Positions 1 to 9,590 are shown, counted from the first letter of the stretch. The stretch: 64,000 nt of DNA from Pseudomonas karstica (GCF_009707515.1 NZ_WLYI01000013.1:1-64000); one strand, 5' to 3'. Notes: generated from the letters alone by a model not told the origin. Program-made: numbers and translations.

Positions 1-1640
1 GGTCTGGCCGTTATCCAACGTGACGGTCAACGGGCTGGTGATGTTGGTCACCGGCGCGCCGTTTTTATCCACAAGGCTGGCGGTATAAACAATCTGTCCG
101 CCCTCGTCGACAGTGCTGGTGGCGGTCAGGACTACATCCACTTTATCGATGGTGTCATTGATCTGCGTAGTCGCCCCGCCCGGTGCGATATCGAGTTTCT
201 CGAAACCACCCCCTACGACGCTCGGATTGATCGTGACATTGATCGGGCCTGCGTCTTTGAACACATCGTCGCCTGGCGCCTTGGAAATCACTTGGCCCCT
301 CGTTTCGCCTTTGGCGATGGTGATGACGTCACCATTGCTCAGGGTCAGGGTCAGGTCACTGCTGGCCTTGTTGCTCAGGGTCGCGGTGTAGGTGATGGTG
401 CCGCCTTCGTTGGCTTCGCTTGGCGCCGTCAGGGTCACGGTGGTGGTGTCGGTGGTGCCTGGGGTGTCGGTCACAGTGGTAGTGACCGGCGTGGTACCTG
501 GCAGCAGGTTTTCGAAGTGCGTGCCACCGGTCACGTTGGTGATGGCGGTGGTGACGGTCTGAGTACCTTCATATACATCGTTCGGTGCCACGGCGGTGAC
601 GGTACCGCTGGATTGGTTTACACCGATGGTGATGGTCTGGCCATTGTCCAAAGTGACCGTCAACGGGTTGGTGATGTTAGTCACCGGTGCACCGTTTTTA
701 TCCACAAGGCTGGCGGTGTAAACGATATTGCCGCCTTCGCCGACGGTGGTGGTAGCGGTCAGCACCACTTCCACTTTATCGATGGTGTCGTTGATGGTGG
801 TGGTTGCGCCATTGCCGGCCACAACGAGGTTCTCGAAGTTACCGCCAGTGGTGTCAGTGATCTTGACGGCCTGGGTGCTCTTATCGATGAACACGTCATC
901 GCCAGGAGCTGCAACGGTCACGGAACCAACGGTTTCACCGGCCTTGATGGTGATGATCGAGCCGTTATCCAGCTTCAACGTAACGTCAGTGTCCGCCTTG
1001 TTAGAGAGCGTGGCGGTGTAGGTAATCTGGCCACCTTCGCTGACATTGTTCGGTGCGGTCAGCGTCACGGTGGTGGTGTCGACCGAGTCGGTGACGGTGG
1101 TGACGGCTGGGGTGGTGCTGGGTACCAGGTTCTCGAAGTTGCCGCCGGTCGCCCCGGTGATGGTCGTGGTAACTGTGCTGCCGTTGACATAGACGTCGTT
1201 CGGTGAAGTGTTGACCACCACGGTGCCGGTGGATTTGCCCGCCTCAATGGTAATTACCGAGCCATTGCTCAAAGTGACGGTGACTGGCGTCTGCGCCGGG
1301 TTGGTCAAGGTTGCGGTGTACGTGATCTGGCCACCTTCGGTCACCGTCTCCGCGGCCGTCAGAGTCACGGTGGTGGTGTCGAGGGTGTCGGTGATCTGGG
1401 TCACGGCCGGCGTCGGGTCGACGGTCAGTACCAGGTTGGTACCGCCGGTGGTGTCGGTGACGGTGACGCTGATCTGGCTTGGGTCGATGTACGGGCTGTC
1501 GTTGGGGGCCAGGGGCACATTGACGGAGCCGGTCAACTGGCCGGCCGGGATGGTGATCACCGAACCGTTGGACAAGGTGACGTTCAGGTCGGAGTTGGAT
1601 GCCTGAGTGACGGTGGCGGTATAGGTCAGTACGCCGCCCG
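1..1640 (-). repeat. Tandem Ig-like repeats of the LapA adhesin
   Basis: Diverged direct repeats code for units of about 100-106 residues. Near-identical stretches recur with a two-unit period of about 630 nt: GTTTTTATCCACAAGGCTGG is at 61 and 694, and TTTATCGATGGTGTC is at 142 and 775. The array runs off the left edge. Such arrays vary in copy number between strains and can collapse in short-read assemblies. Confidence 0.85.
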
Positions 1641-2193
1641 CTTCGGTGATGGTCGGGGTCGCGCTCAGGGTCAGGGTCGACGCCTGCTGCGTCAGGCCAT
1701 TATTGGTGTTTGTTTGCCCGCCGGCATTTTGGGTCAGGGTCGAAGAGGTTGAGCCCGGGCCGGCGGTTGGAAAACCAATGACTGGTGCGACATGGCCTGC
1801 GGTCGCATCCAGCATCACGAAGCTGTGGCCACCACCCGCGGCACCCGTACCCGCAGCGGCTGTGCCGGCAGCCGTGGCTTCCAGGTCGGTCGTCGGGTCA
1901 GCGCCGGCCGCAATGGCTTGCTGCAGCTCGGCAACCGAGGGCGCGGTGTGTGCGGTGGCGGCAGCCAGGTCGATGCTGGAATCCGGCGCGTCGGCGCTCC
2001 ATTGGGTGTCGCGGCCCAGGTCCAGGGTACGGCCGTCGGCCAACTCCAGGCTGACAGCGCCCGACAACCCTGTGTCTATCTGATCGCCCACGAACAGTCG
2101 GTCACCTTCAACGAGTACACGCCGGGCTCCTTGCGGAGAAATGACAAAAACCTGGCCAACAATGCTTTTGACGGTGGCAACAACACTGCTCAT
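1..2193 (-). CDS. lapA: LapA-type giant biofilm adhesin, N-terminal part (partial)
   Basis: The reverse strand is open from an ATG at 2193, preceded by GGAGAA, to the window edge, so only the first 731 residues are visible. The start MSSVVATVKSIVGQVFVIS is the N-terminal retention module of LapA adhesins. TAAG at residues 107-110 matches the LapG protease site, which in P. fluorescens lies between Ala108 and Ala109. A Gly/Ala/Thr-rich linker follows, then tandem Ig-like units rich in Val, Thr and Asp (for example TSPLTVTLDNGQT). LapA is known to be exported by a type I system, held in the outer membrane and released when c-di-GMP falls. The matching transporter lapE-lapB-lapC is divergent next door. 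The C-terminal RTX and secretion signal are outside the window. Confidence 0.9.
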   Translation of the reverse strand, partial: MSSVVATVKSIVGQVFVISPQGARRVLVEGDRLFVGDQIDTGLSGAVSLELADGRTLDLGRDTQWSADAPDSSIDLAAATAHTAPSVAELQQAIAAGADPTTDLEATAAGTAAAGTGAAGGGHSFVMLDATAGHVAPVIGFPTAGPGSTSSTLTQNAGGQTNTNNGLTQQASTLTLSATPTITEAGGVLTYTATVTQASNSDLNVTLSNGSVITIPAGQLTGSVNVPLAPNDSPYIDPSQISVTVTDTTGGTNLVLTVDPTPAVTQITDTLDTTTVTLTAAETVTEGGQITYTATLTNPAQTPVTVTLSNGSVITIEAGKSTGTVVVNTSPNDVYVNGSTVTTTITGATGGNFENLVPSTTPAVTTVTDSVDTTTVTLTAPNNVSEGGQITYTATLSNKADTDVTLKLDNGSIITIKAGETVGSVTVAAPGDDVFIDKSTQAVKITDTTGGNFENLVVAGNGATTTINDTIDKVEVVLTATTTVGEGGNIVYTASLVDKNGAPVTNITNPLTVTLDNGQTITIGVNQSSGTVTAVAPNDVYEGTQTVTTAITNVTGGTHFENLLPGTTPVTTTVTDTPGTTDTTTVTLTAPSEANEGGTITYTATLSNKASSDLTLTLSNGDVITIAKGETRGQVISKAPGDDVFKDAGPINVTINPSVVGGGFEKLDIAPGGATTQINDTIDKVDVVLTATSTVDEGGQIVYTASLVDKNGAPVTNITSPLTVTLDNGQT

Positions 2194-2532
2194 TGAAGAT
2201 TTCTCCGGCGATCCGTTCGGGTAACTTCCATAGGCCTGATGATCAATTTGCTATCAGGCAGAGGGAGTTGAAATATTGACGCATGGATTGGTCAATAATT
2301 TGGCTATTTTTTGAGTGAGTTTACTTTGTGCCAAACTATTGACCTTTCGGGCGCCATCCTAAACAATCGCCCCACTAATGTCACATTGATATTTCAGCGG
2401 CGAACCGTCCTACTTGTGTGAACCAGTTCCGCTTTTTGAACTTTCCGACGTACGGTTAATACGGTTGCCTTTTTCCGACATTGCGGCACGGTCCGCGGTG
2501 ACTTGAGACAAGATGTCCTGGGGAATTCTTAA
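2194..2532. promoter_or_regulatory. Divergent lapA/lapE control region with a FleQ-like box
   Basis: This 339-bp gap separates two divergent genes and is more AT-rich than its surroundings. At 2291-2304 the sequence GTCAATAATTTGGC matches the reported FleQ consensus GTCANTAAATTGAC at 11 of 13 defined positions. Further TATTGAC half sites lie at 2274-2280, which forms an inverted repeat with the box over a 10-nt loop, and near 2338-2344. FleQ is an established c-di-GMP-responsive regulator of lapA in pseudomonads. The assignment is by motif only, and no convincing sigma-70 pair was resolved. Confidence 0.5.
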
Positions 2533-3885
2533 ATGCATTTGCACCTGTTCAAGGCAATACCGTTGGTTTTCGCCGCCAGTTTTGTACACGCTCAAACATT
2601 GCCCCAGGCCATGCAGCAAGCGCTGGACGTGCATCCGGAAATTCAAGCTGGCGTGAATAGCCGTCTGTCCGCTGACTACCAGTTAAGGGCAGCTCAGGGC
2701 GGCTACCTGCCTCGTGTGGATGCATTGGCCGGTTATGGCCGCGCAGGCGTCGATAATTCCACCACCCGCGCCCTTGGTGGTTCCAATCACTGGGACACCC
2801 TGAACCGCGGCGAGTCGAGCCTGCGTCTGCAACAAATGATTTTTGACGGTTTTGCCACTTCCAGCGAAGTCGGGCGTCAACAAGCCACCGTCAACTCACG
2901 CGCCTACTCGTTACTCGGTACTTCCGAGCGCACCGCATTGACCGTCGCCCAGGTGTACCTGGAAGTACTGACCCGTCGTGAGTTTGTGCGATTGGCCGAA
3001 GATAACCTGCGCAATCACGAACGCATCTACGACCAGATCAAGTTGCGCACCCAGCGTGGTGTGGGCAGTGGCGCCGACCTCGACCAGGCCGAGGCGCGCC
3101 TGGCGCAGGCCCGTAACAACCTGATCACTGAGCAGACTAACCTGGCCGATGCCCAGACCAACTACCTCAGTGCCGTTGGCCAGATGCCCGATCAACTGGA
3201 GCGTCCGCCCAGCTTCATGGCCATGCTGCCTGCCGACCTGAACGAAGCGCGCCGCCAGATGCTCGACAACAGCCCGATCCTGCGCTCGGCCGAGTCCGAT
3301 ATCGTCGCTGCCGAAAAGCAGTACGAAGCGGCTAAATCCTCGTTCTACCCACGCTTTGATGCCGAACTGGGCACCAACGCCGACAACAACGTCGGCGGTG
3401 AGCCCTCCCACAGCAATGGTTGGGAAGCCATGGTGCGCATGCGTTTCAACCTGTTTGCCGGTGGCAGCAACAAGGCTGACCTGCAATCCAAGTCCTACCA
3501 GTCCAACCAGGCCCTGGACATTCGCAACAACGCCCTGCGCCAGTTGAACGAAGAACTTGGCCTGGCCTGGAACGCCTTGAACAACGCCAACGCTCAGGTG
3601 CCAATCGCCCAGCAATACGTTGATCACAGCACTAGTGTGCGCACCGCCTATCAGAAGCAATTCAGCCTGGGCGAACGGACCCTGCTGGATTTGCTCGACA
3701 GCGAGAACGAAATGTTCACGGCCTCCCGCCGTCTGGAAGAAATCAAGAATATTCAGTTATTTACTCAATATCGCATCAAGGCAACCATGGGCGAGTTGCT
3801 TAAGAGCCAGGGAGTGGTCGCGCCAATGGCCTCCGTCGTACAGAACGATGTGAAGCCTCAAGTCCAACTGCCCGGAATGAATTGA
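2533..3885 (+). CDS. lapE: TolC-family outer membrane channel of the Lap type I secretion system
   Basis: The protein has 450 residues. A signal peptide with the likely cut FVHA|QTLP after residue 20 is followed by two alpha-helical outer membrane efflux repeats (for example RLAEDNLRNHERIYDQI and the mirrored LDLLDSENEMFTASRRLEE). That is the usual length and layout of a TolC-type trimeric channel. With LapB and LapC it should form the exit duct that exports LapA. ATG 2533 follows GGGGAA. The gene is 41 bp upstream of lapB on the same strand, so the three transport genes are probably one transcript. It is called LapE rather than a drug-efflux channel because of this context and the absence of a lipobox. 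Confidence 0.88.
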   Translation: MHLHLFKAIPLVFAASFVHAQTLPQAMQQALDVHPEIQAGVNSRLSADYQLRAAQGGYLPRVDALAGYGRAGVDNSTTRALGGSNHWDTLNRGESSLRLQQMIFDGFATSSEVGRQQATVNSRAYSLLGTSERTALTVAQVYLEVLTRREFVRLAEDNLRNHERIYDQIKLRTQRGVGSGADLDQAEARLAQARNNLITEQTNLADAQTNYLSAVGQMPDQLERPPSFMAMLPADLNEARRQMLDNSPILRSAESDIVAAEKQYEAAKSSFYPRFDAELGTNADNNVGGEPSHSNGWEAMVRMRFNLFAGGSNKADLQSKSYQSNQALDIRNNALRQLNEELGLAWNALNNANAQVPIAQQYVDHSTSVRTAYQKQFSLGERTLLDLLDSENEMFTASRRLEEIKNIQLFTQYRIKATMGELLKSQGVVAPMASVVQNDVKPQVQLPGMN

Positions 3886-3926
3886 GCTATTGCTTATAAT
3901 CCCACCTGTTAGTCGAGAGTGCCCGC

Positions 3927-6083
3927 GTGGAATCCGAAGTCAGTCGAGTTAATCTCAGTCATGATCCGCGCACGCTGCACGACGACCCGTTACTTGACGG
4001 GTTGTTGGCACTCTGTGCCCTGCACCAGAAGCCCGCCAGTGCGGCAATGCTGACCACCGGCCTGCCGTTGCCGTCCCAGCGCCTGAGCGCCGACTTGCTG
4101 GCCCGTGCCGCTGCCCGCGCCGGGTTGCAGGGGCGCTTGCTGCAACGCAAGCTTGATTCGATCCCCGCTATCGCCATGCCGGCGTTGTTGTTGCTCAAGG
4201 ACGGCCGCAGTGCCGTGCTGCTCGGTTGGCAGGGTGAAGACGAAGCCCAGGTGCTGCTCAGCGAAAGCGACGGCGGCGAGACTATCGTCAAGCGCGAAGC
4301 ATTGGCCGATGACTACATCGGCAAAGTGTTCTTTGCCCAGCCCCAGCACAAGTTCGACGTCAGCCACGGCACCCTGATTCCCCGGGCCCGCTCCTGGTTT
4401 CGCGACACTCTCAAACGGTCGCGCTGGCTCTATGCCGACGCCATCGCCGCCAGTTTCCTGATCAACATCATCGCCATGGCCGCGCCCTTGTTCGTGATGA
4501 ATGTCTATGACCGCGTGGTACCAAATCAGGCCACCGCGACCCTGTGGGTGCTGGCCACCGGCATTATCATCGCCTATATCTTCGATCTGATCCTCAAGAG
4601 CCTGCGCAGCCTGTGCCTGGACCTGGCCGGTAAGAAAACCGACCTGATCATCTCGGCCACGCTGTTCGAGCGTATTGTCGGCATGTCGATGAAATACCGT
4701 CCGGCGCGGGTCGGCAGCTTTGCCCAAAACATCCACGAGTTTCAGGGCCTGCGAGACTTCCTGGCGTCCCTGACCCTCACCAGCCTGATCGACTTGCCGT
4801 TTACCCTGCTGATTTTCCTGGTCATCGCCTTGCTCGGCGGGCACCTGGTGTGGATCCCCATGCTGGCCTTCCCGATTGCCCTGGGCATCGGCTACTTGCT
4901 GCAAAAGCCGCTGGTGGCGACCATGGAGCGAACCATGGCCCTGGCCTCCGAGCGCCAGTCGAGCCTGATTGAAACCCTGGCCGGACTGGATGCGGTCAAG
5001 GTCAACAATGCCGAAAGCGAGCGCCAGTACCAGTGGGAGCAAACCATTGGCACCCTCAGTCGCCTCGAGTTGCGGGTGAAAATGCTCTCTGGCCTGTCGA
5101 TGAATATCACCCTGCTGATCCAGCAATTGGCCGGTGTGATCATGATCGTCTTCGGGGTCTACCAGATCATCGACGGCAACCTCAGCATGGGCGGCCTGAT
5201 CGCCTGCTACATGCTCAGTGGCCGTGCCCTCAGCCCCCTGGCTTCGCTGTCGGGCCTGATGACCCGCTATCAGCAAGCCAAGGTCACCATGGTTTCCACC
5301 GACCAGATGATGGAGTTGCCCCAAGAGCGTAACTTCGAAGAACGCCCCTTGAGCCGCCGCACCCTGCAAGGCGCCATCGAGTGCCGGGGCCTGAACTTCA
5401 CCTATCCCAACCAGCAAAACATGGCGCTCAAGAACATCAGCCTGGTGATCAAACCCGGGGAGAAAATCGGCATCATCGGCCGCAGCGGCTCGGGTAAAAG
5501 CTCCCTGGCCAAGCTGATCGTCGGCCTCTACCAGCCCGACTCCGGCGCCTTGCTGGTGGATGGTGTGGACATCCGCCAGATCGACGTCAGCGAACTGCGC
5601 CACAACATCGGCTACGTGCCGCAAGACATCCAATTGCTGGCCGGTACCCTGCGCGACAATCTGGTGTCCGGCGCCCGTTATGTCGAGGACGAATTGGTGC
5701 TGCAAGCCGCCGAACTGGCCGGTGTCCATGAGTTTGCCCGCCTGCACCCGCAAGGCTATGAGCTGCAAGTGGGTGAGCGTGGCCAGAACCTCTCTGGCGG
5801 CCAGCGGCAAAACGTCGCCCTGGCTCGTGCGCTGTTGCTCAACCCTCCCATCCTGCTGTTGGATGAACCCACCAGCGCCATGGACAACACCGGTGAAGAA
5901 CGTCTGAAGCAACGCCTGCAAGCCGTGGTGGAAAACAAGACGGTGGTGTTGGTGACGCACCGGGCCTCGCTGCTGTCCCTGGTGGACCGCTTGTTGGTGA
6001 TCGACCGTGGGCAAATCCTCGCCGATGGCCCGAAAGCCGTGGTCATGGAAGCGTTGAAGAAGGGGCAGATCAGTGTTGCGTAA
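3927..6083 (+). CDS. lapB: Type I secretion ABC ATPase/permease for LapA
   Basis: The protein has 718 residues and starts at GTG 3927. It begins with a C39-peptidase-like domain (about residues 20-140) in which the usual Cys-Gly cleavage motif is not recognisable, as expected for a substrate-docking domain that does not cut a leader. An ABC membrane domain follows (about 155-440), then a nucleotide-binding domain with Walker A GRSGSGKSS (518-526), signature LSGGQ (622-626), Walker B LLLDEP with D646/E647, and an H-loop in VTHRAS. It energises export of the neighbouring adhesin across the inner membrane. The last 11 nt overlap the start of lapC, which suggests translational coupling. Confidence 0.92.
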   Translation: MESEVSRVNLSHDPRTLHDDPLLDGLLALCALHQKPASAAMLTTGLPLPSQRLSADLLARAAARAGLQGRLLQRKLDSIPAIAMPALLLLKDGRSAVLLGWQGEDEAQVLLSESDGGETIVKREALADDYIGKVFFAQPQHKFDVSHGTLIPRARSWFRDTLKRSRWLYADAIAASFLINIIAMAAPLFVMNVYDRVVPNQATATLWVLATGIIIAYIFDLILKSLRSLCLDLAGKKTDLIISATLFERIVGMSMKYRPARVGSFAQNIHEFQGLRDFLASLTLTSLIDLPFTLLIFLVIALLGGHLVWIPMLAFPIALGIGYLLQKPLVATMERTMALASERQSSLIETLAGLDAVKVNNAESERQYQWEQTIGTLSRLELRVKMLSGLSMNITLLIQQLAGVIMIVFGVYQIIDGNLSMGGLIACYMLSGRALSPLASLSGLMTRYQQAKVTMVSTDQMMELPQERNFEERPLSRRTLQGAIECRGLNFTYPNQQNMALKNISLVIKPGEKIGIIGRSGSGKSSLAKLIVGLYQPDSGALLVDGVDIRQIDVSELRHNIGYVPQDIQLLAGTLRDNLVSGARYVEDELVLQAAELAGVHEFARLHPQGYELQVGERGQNLSGGQRQNVALARALLLNPPILLLDEPTSAMDNTGEERLKQRLQAVVENKTVVLVTHRASLLSLVDRLLVIDRGQILADGPKAVVMEALKKGQISVA

Positions 6084-7434
6084 ATTCAAGGACGCGGTCC
6101 GCCGCTACTTCATCGGCTCCGACTCGCTGGACGGCCAGCCGCTGCCCGAGGTCAAGAAGGCCCTGATCGAAGATGCACCGCGCGTGGTGCGTTTGACTAT
6201 CTGGGGCATTATCGGCTTTTTCCTGTGCATGCTGGTGTGGGCCAACTTTGCCAAGATCGATGAAGTGACCCGGGGTGATGGCAAGGCCATTCCTTCCTCC
6301 AAACTGCAGAAAATCCAGAACCTGGAAGGCGGCATCGTCGCCGAGCTGTACGTCAAGGAAGGACAGGTCGTCGATGCCGGTGCGCCGTTGATTCGCCTCG
6401 ATGACACCCGCTTCGTCTCCAATGCCGGGGAAACCGAGGCCCAGCGCTTGTCCCTGTTGTTGCGCATCGAGCGTTTGAGTGCGCAGGTTGAAGACCGGCC
6501 ATTGAATATCTCGCAAGAGGTGCGTACCGCCGCGCCGAGCATGGCCGTCAGTGAGCAGTCGTTGTACGAAAGTCGACGCCAGCAGTTCAAGGATGAAATT
6601 GGCGGCCTCCAGGAACAGTTGACACAACGCCAGCAAGAACTGCGCGAGTACTCCTCCAAGCAAAGCCAGTACCGCAACCAACTGTCGTTGCAGCGCCAGG
6701 AAATCAACATGTCCGAACCTCTGGTCGCCCAGGGGGCGGTGTCGCCGGTGGAAGTGTTGCGCCTCAAACGCGCGGAAATGGAAACCCGTGGGCAACTGGA
6801 TGCCACTACCCTGGCCATTCCCCGGGCCAACTCGGCAATCAAGGAAGTGCAGCGCAAGATCGACGAGACGCGCGGCAAGTACCGCAGTGAAGCCCTGACG
6901 CAACTCAACGAAACCCGCACCGACCTGAATAAAGCCCAAGCCACCGGCAAGGCCCTGGAAGACCGGGTGAGCCGTACCCTGGTTACCTCGCCGGTGCGCG
7001 GGATCGTCAAGCAATTACTGGTCAACACCATCGGTGGCGTGATCCAGCCGGGCAGCGACATGGTGGAAATCGTGCCGCTGGACGACACCTTGCTGGTGGA
7101 GGCCAAGATCCGTCCGCAAGACATTGCCTTCCTGCACCCAGGGCAGGAAGCAGTCGTCAAATTCACCGCCTATGACTACACCATCTACGGCGGCCTGAAA
7201 GCCAAGCTGGAGCGTATCGGTGCCGATACCATCACTGATGAAGACAAGAAAACCACCTACTATATGATCACCTTGCGTACCGACCGCAGCCATTTGGGCA
7301 CGGACGAGAAACCGTTGTTGATCATCCCGGGCATGGTGGCTTCGGTGGACATCATCACCGGCAAGAAAAGCATCCTCAGCTACCTGCTCAAGCCGATCAT
7401 CAAGGCCCGGGCCGAGGCGTTGCACGAGCGCTAA
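6073..7434 (+). CDS. lapC: HlyD-family membrane fusion protein of the Lap system
   Basis: The protein has 453 residues. A cytoplasmic tail precedes one membrane segment (about residues 41-60, LTIWGIIGFFLCMLVWANFA). Next come a biotinyl-lipoyl-like half motif (NLEGGIVAELYVKEGQVV), a long coiled-coil hairpin (about 130-300), the second lipoyl half and a beta-barrel domain with VVKFTAYDYTIYGGL, as in type I secretion adaptors. It links LapB to LapE in the periplasm. The start is GTG 6073, inside the end of lapB; TTG 6076 is the alternative. It is the last gene of the lapEBC unit and is followed by REP-type palindromes. Confidence 0.92.
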   Translation: MLRKFKDAVRRYFIGSDSLDGQPLPEVKKALIEDAPRVVRLTIWGIIGFFLCMLVWANFAKIDEVTRGDGKAIPSSKLQKIQNLEGGIVAELYVKEGQVVDAGAPLIRLDDTRFVSNAGETEAQRLSLLLRIERLSAQVEDRPLNISQEVRTAAPSMAVSEQSLYESRRQQFKDEIGGLQEQLTQRQQELREYSSKQSQYRNQLSLQRQEINMSEPLVAQGAVSPVEVLRLKRAEMETRGQLDATTLAIPRANSAIKEVQRKIDETRGKYRSEALTQLNETRTDLNKAQATGKALEDRVSRTLVTSPVRGIVKQLLVNTIGGVIQPGSDMVEIVPLDDTLLVEAKIRPQDIAFLHPGQEAVVKFTAYDYTIYGGLKAKLERIGADTITDEDKKTTYYMITLRTDRSHLGTDEKPLLIIPGMVASVDIITGKKSILSYLLKPIIKARAEALHER

Positions 7435-7445
7435 TTCCTGCCCTG

Positions 7446-7525
7446 ATCGTTGCCCACGCTCTGCGTGGGAATGCCGCCCTGGACGCTCCGCGTCCGCTCT
7501 CAACGCCCTGACGCGGAGCGTCACA
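7446..7525. repeat. REP-type palindromic element downstream of lapC
   Basis: TGCCCACGCTCTGCGTGGGA (7451-7470) forms a hairpin. It is followed by an exact inverted repeat, GACGCTCCGCGTC at 7482-7494 and GACGCGGAGCGTC at 7510-7522. This intergenic repeat family is common in fluorescent pseudomonads and resembles the one at 11321-11340. It may act as a transcription end or mRNA stabiliser. Confidence 0.65.
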
Positions 7526-7665
7526 GCACGCACCCCCATGCAGAACGTTGGCACGATCAACATGCAAGCCTGCCGCAAACGACCATATCGTTATTCTCTA
7601 ACGGTATTTAAATTATAATTCTTATGACTATAAAGTCACTCTCCTGACTGCCAGGGAGTGATTCC

Positions 7666-8550
7666 ATGTCCACCACCACAGCCGCTTTCCACGCTGCCCA
7701 AACCTTCGACATCTGTCCATTTCCCGGCAGAGTAGGGGCCGAGATCATCGGGCTGGACCTGTCCCGACCGGTCAACGACCAGGACTTTGCCCGCATCCAC
7801 CGCGCGCACCTGGACCACCACGTTGTGGTGTTTCGTGACCAACGCATCATCCCCGAGCAACAGATCGCCTTCAGCCGCCGCTTCGGTGTGCTGCAGATCC
7901 ATGTGCTCAAACAGTTCCTGCTGGCCAACCACCCGGAAATCCTCATCGTCTCGAACATTATCGAGAACGGCCAATCCATCGGCCTGGGAGACGCCGGCAA
8001 GTTCTGGCATTCGGACCTGTCCTATAAAGAACTGCCAAGCCTGGGCTCCATGCTCCACGCCCAGGAGCTGCCGTCCGAAGGCGGTGACACGTTGTTTGCC
8101 GACCTGCACAAAGCCTGGGACCAGTTACCCAGGCACCTGGGTAAGGCTGTCGAGGGCCGCAACGCCGCCCACTCTTACACCGCGCGCTACAGCGAGACCA
8201 AATTCGAAGGCAACTGGCGCCCGACCCTGACCCCCGATCAACTGGCTCAAGTGGCTGAAGTGGTGCACCCGATCGTGCGCACCCACCCGGAGAACGGTCG
8301 CAAGGCCTTGTTCGTCAGCGAAGGCTTCACCACGCGCATCGTCGGCCTGCCGGAGGACGAAAGCCGTGATCTGCTGGCGCAGCTCTACGCCCACAGCGTG
8401 CTGCCGGAAAACATCTATCGGCATCAATGGCAGCCCCACGATCTGGTGTTCTGGGACAACCGCTCGCTGATTCACCTGGCCGCCGGTTGCCCCAGCCACC
8501 TGCGCCGCAAGCTGTTTCGCACCACCATCCAGGGTGACGCGCCTTTCTGA
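7666..8550 (+). CDS. TauD/TfdA-family Fe(II)/2-oxoglutarate dioxygenase
   Basis: The protein has 294 residues, the usual length for the family. It carries the iron-binding facial triad, H115-x-D117 in WHSDLSY and H270 in LIHLAAG, with Arg281 or Arg285 in the C-terminal RRKLFRTT stretch likely to bind 2-oxoglutarate. Family members oxidise taurine, alkyl sulfates or aryloxyalkanoates, releasing sulfite, sulfate or a phenol. The gene directly precedes an ABC importer of the sulfonate/nitrate type, so enzyme and importer probably handle the same compound. The overall sequence did not look close enough to TauD or AtsK to name a substrate. Upstream is an AT-rich stretch (about 7585-7640) suited to a promoter. 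Confidence 0.85.
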   Translation: MSTTTAAFHAAQTFDICPFPGRVGAEIIGLDLSRPVNDQDFARIHRAHLDHHVVVFRDQRIIPEQQIAFSRRFGVLQIHVLKQFLLANHPEILIVSNIIENGQSIGLGDAGKFWHSDLSYKELPSLGSMLHAQELPSEGGDTLFADLHKAWDQLPRHLGKAVEGRNAAHSYTARYSETKFEGNWRPTLTPDQLAQVAEVVHPIVRTHPENGRKALFVSEGFTTRIVGLPEDESRDLLAQLYAHSVLPENIYRHQWQPHDLVFWDNRSLIHLAAGCPSHLRRKLFRTTIQGDAPF

Positions 8551-8564
8551 ATCGGAGCATGACT

Positions 8565-9590
8565 ATGTCCAAGAAAATTTCCTTCGCGCGTCTCGCCGCA
8601 ACCCTCGGCCTGGGGGCCAGTCTGTTGGCCGGCAGCCTGATCGCACCGGCGGCCGCGCAGGCTGAAGGCGAGATCCGCATTGCCGAGCAGTTCGGCATCG
8701 TCTACCTGCTGCTCAATGTGGTGCGCGACCAGAACCTGATCGAAAAGTATGGCAAGCAAGAGGGTATCGACATCAAGGTCGACTGGACCCAATTGTCCGG
8801 CGGCGCGGCGGTCAACGATGCATTGCTCTCCGGTTCCATCGACATCGCCGGGGCGGGCGTCGGCCCGCTACTGACCATCTGGGACCGCACCCACGGCAAG
8901 CAGAACGTCAAGGCCGTGGCATCCCTGGGCAACTTCCCCTACTACCTGGTGAGCAACAACCCTGAGGTCAGGACCATTGCCGATTTCACCGAGAAAGACC
9001 GGATTGCCGTGCCGGCCGTCGGCGTTTCCGTGCAGTCACGGGTCCTGCAATACGCGGCCGCCAAGCAGTGGGGCGACAAGGAATTCAATCGCCTGGACAA
9101 GTACACCGTCGCTGTCCCGCACCCGGATGCCACCGCCGCACTGATTGCCGGCGGCACCGAACTGACCGGGCACTTCTCCAACCCACCGTTCCAGGAACAG
9201 GCCCTGACCAACCCTGACGTGCATGTGGTTCTCAATTCCTACGATGTCCTGGGCCCGAACTCGCCGACCGTGCTGTTTGCCACCGAAAAATTCCGCAACG
9301 ACAACCCGAAAACCTACAAGGCATTCATCGAGGCGCTGACCGAAGCCGCGCAGTTCGCCCAGAACGACAAAGGCGCCGCTGCCGATACCTACATTCGTGT
9401 GACCAAAGCCAAGATCGACCGAGCCCAATTGCTGAAAATCATCGATAACCCGCAATTCGAATTCAGCATTACGCCGAAAAATACCTACCCATTGGCAGAG
9501 TTCCTCTACCGCGTTGGCGCGATCAAGCACAAACCCGAATCGTGGAAGGATTACTTCTTCCAGGATGCCAAACCGCTACAAGGAAGCTGA
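8565..9590 (+). CDS. Periplasmic substrate-binding protein, sulfonate/nitrate/taurine ABC family
   Basis: About 341 residues. A classical signal peptide ends at AAAQA|EGEI. The mature part has the NMT1/SsuA-like fold markers of this family, such as SGGAAVNDALLSGSIDIAGAG and DATAALIAGGTELTGHFSNPP, where the protein reads out a bound ligand for the permease. ATG 8565 is chosen because GGAG at 8554-8557 is 7 nt upstream; ATG 8559 is only 1-2 nt from it. The gene is 14 bp behind the dioxygenase and 1 bp before the ATPase gene, so all four genes 7666-11304 look like one operon for a sulfur- or nitrogen-containing organic compound. The ligand is unknown. Confidence 0.88.
   Translation: MSKKISFARLAATLGLGASLLAGSLIAPAAAQAEGEIRIAEQFGIVYLLLNVVRDQNLIEKYGKQEGIDIKVDWTQLSGGAAVNDALLSGSIDIAGAGVGPLLTIWDRTHGKQNVKAVASLGNFPYYLVSNNPEVRTIADFTEKDRIAVPAVGVSVQSRVLQYAAAKQWGDKEFNRLDKYTVAVPHPDATAALIAGGTELTGHFSNPPFQEQALTNPDVHVVLNSYDVLGPNSPTVLFATEKFRNDNPKTYKAFIEALTEAAQFAQNDKGAAADTYIRVTKAKIDRAQLLKIIDNPQFEFSITPKNTYPLAEFLYRVGAIKHKPESWKDYFFQDAKPLQGS

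Noticed and set aside
113..2196. Plus-strand frames over the lapA region
   Set aside because: Low-complexity Gly/Val/Thr translations without ribosome sites; the minus strand encodes the LapA N-terminus and Ig-like repeats.
3990..6089. A 699-codon minus-strand frame over lapB
   Set aside because: Shadow of the ABC transporter gene, whose motifs are complete on the plus strand.
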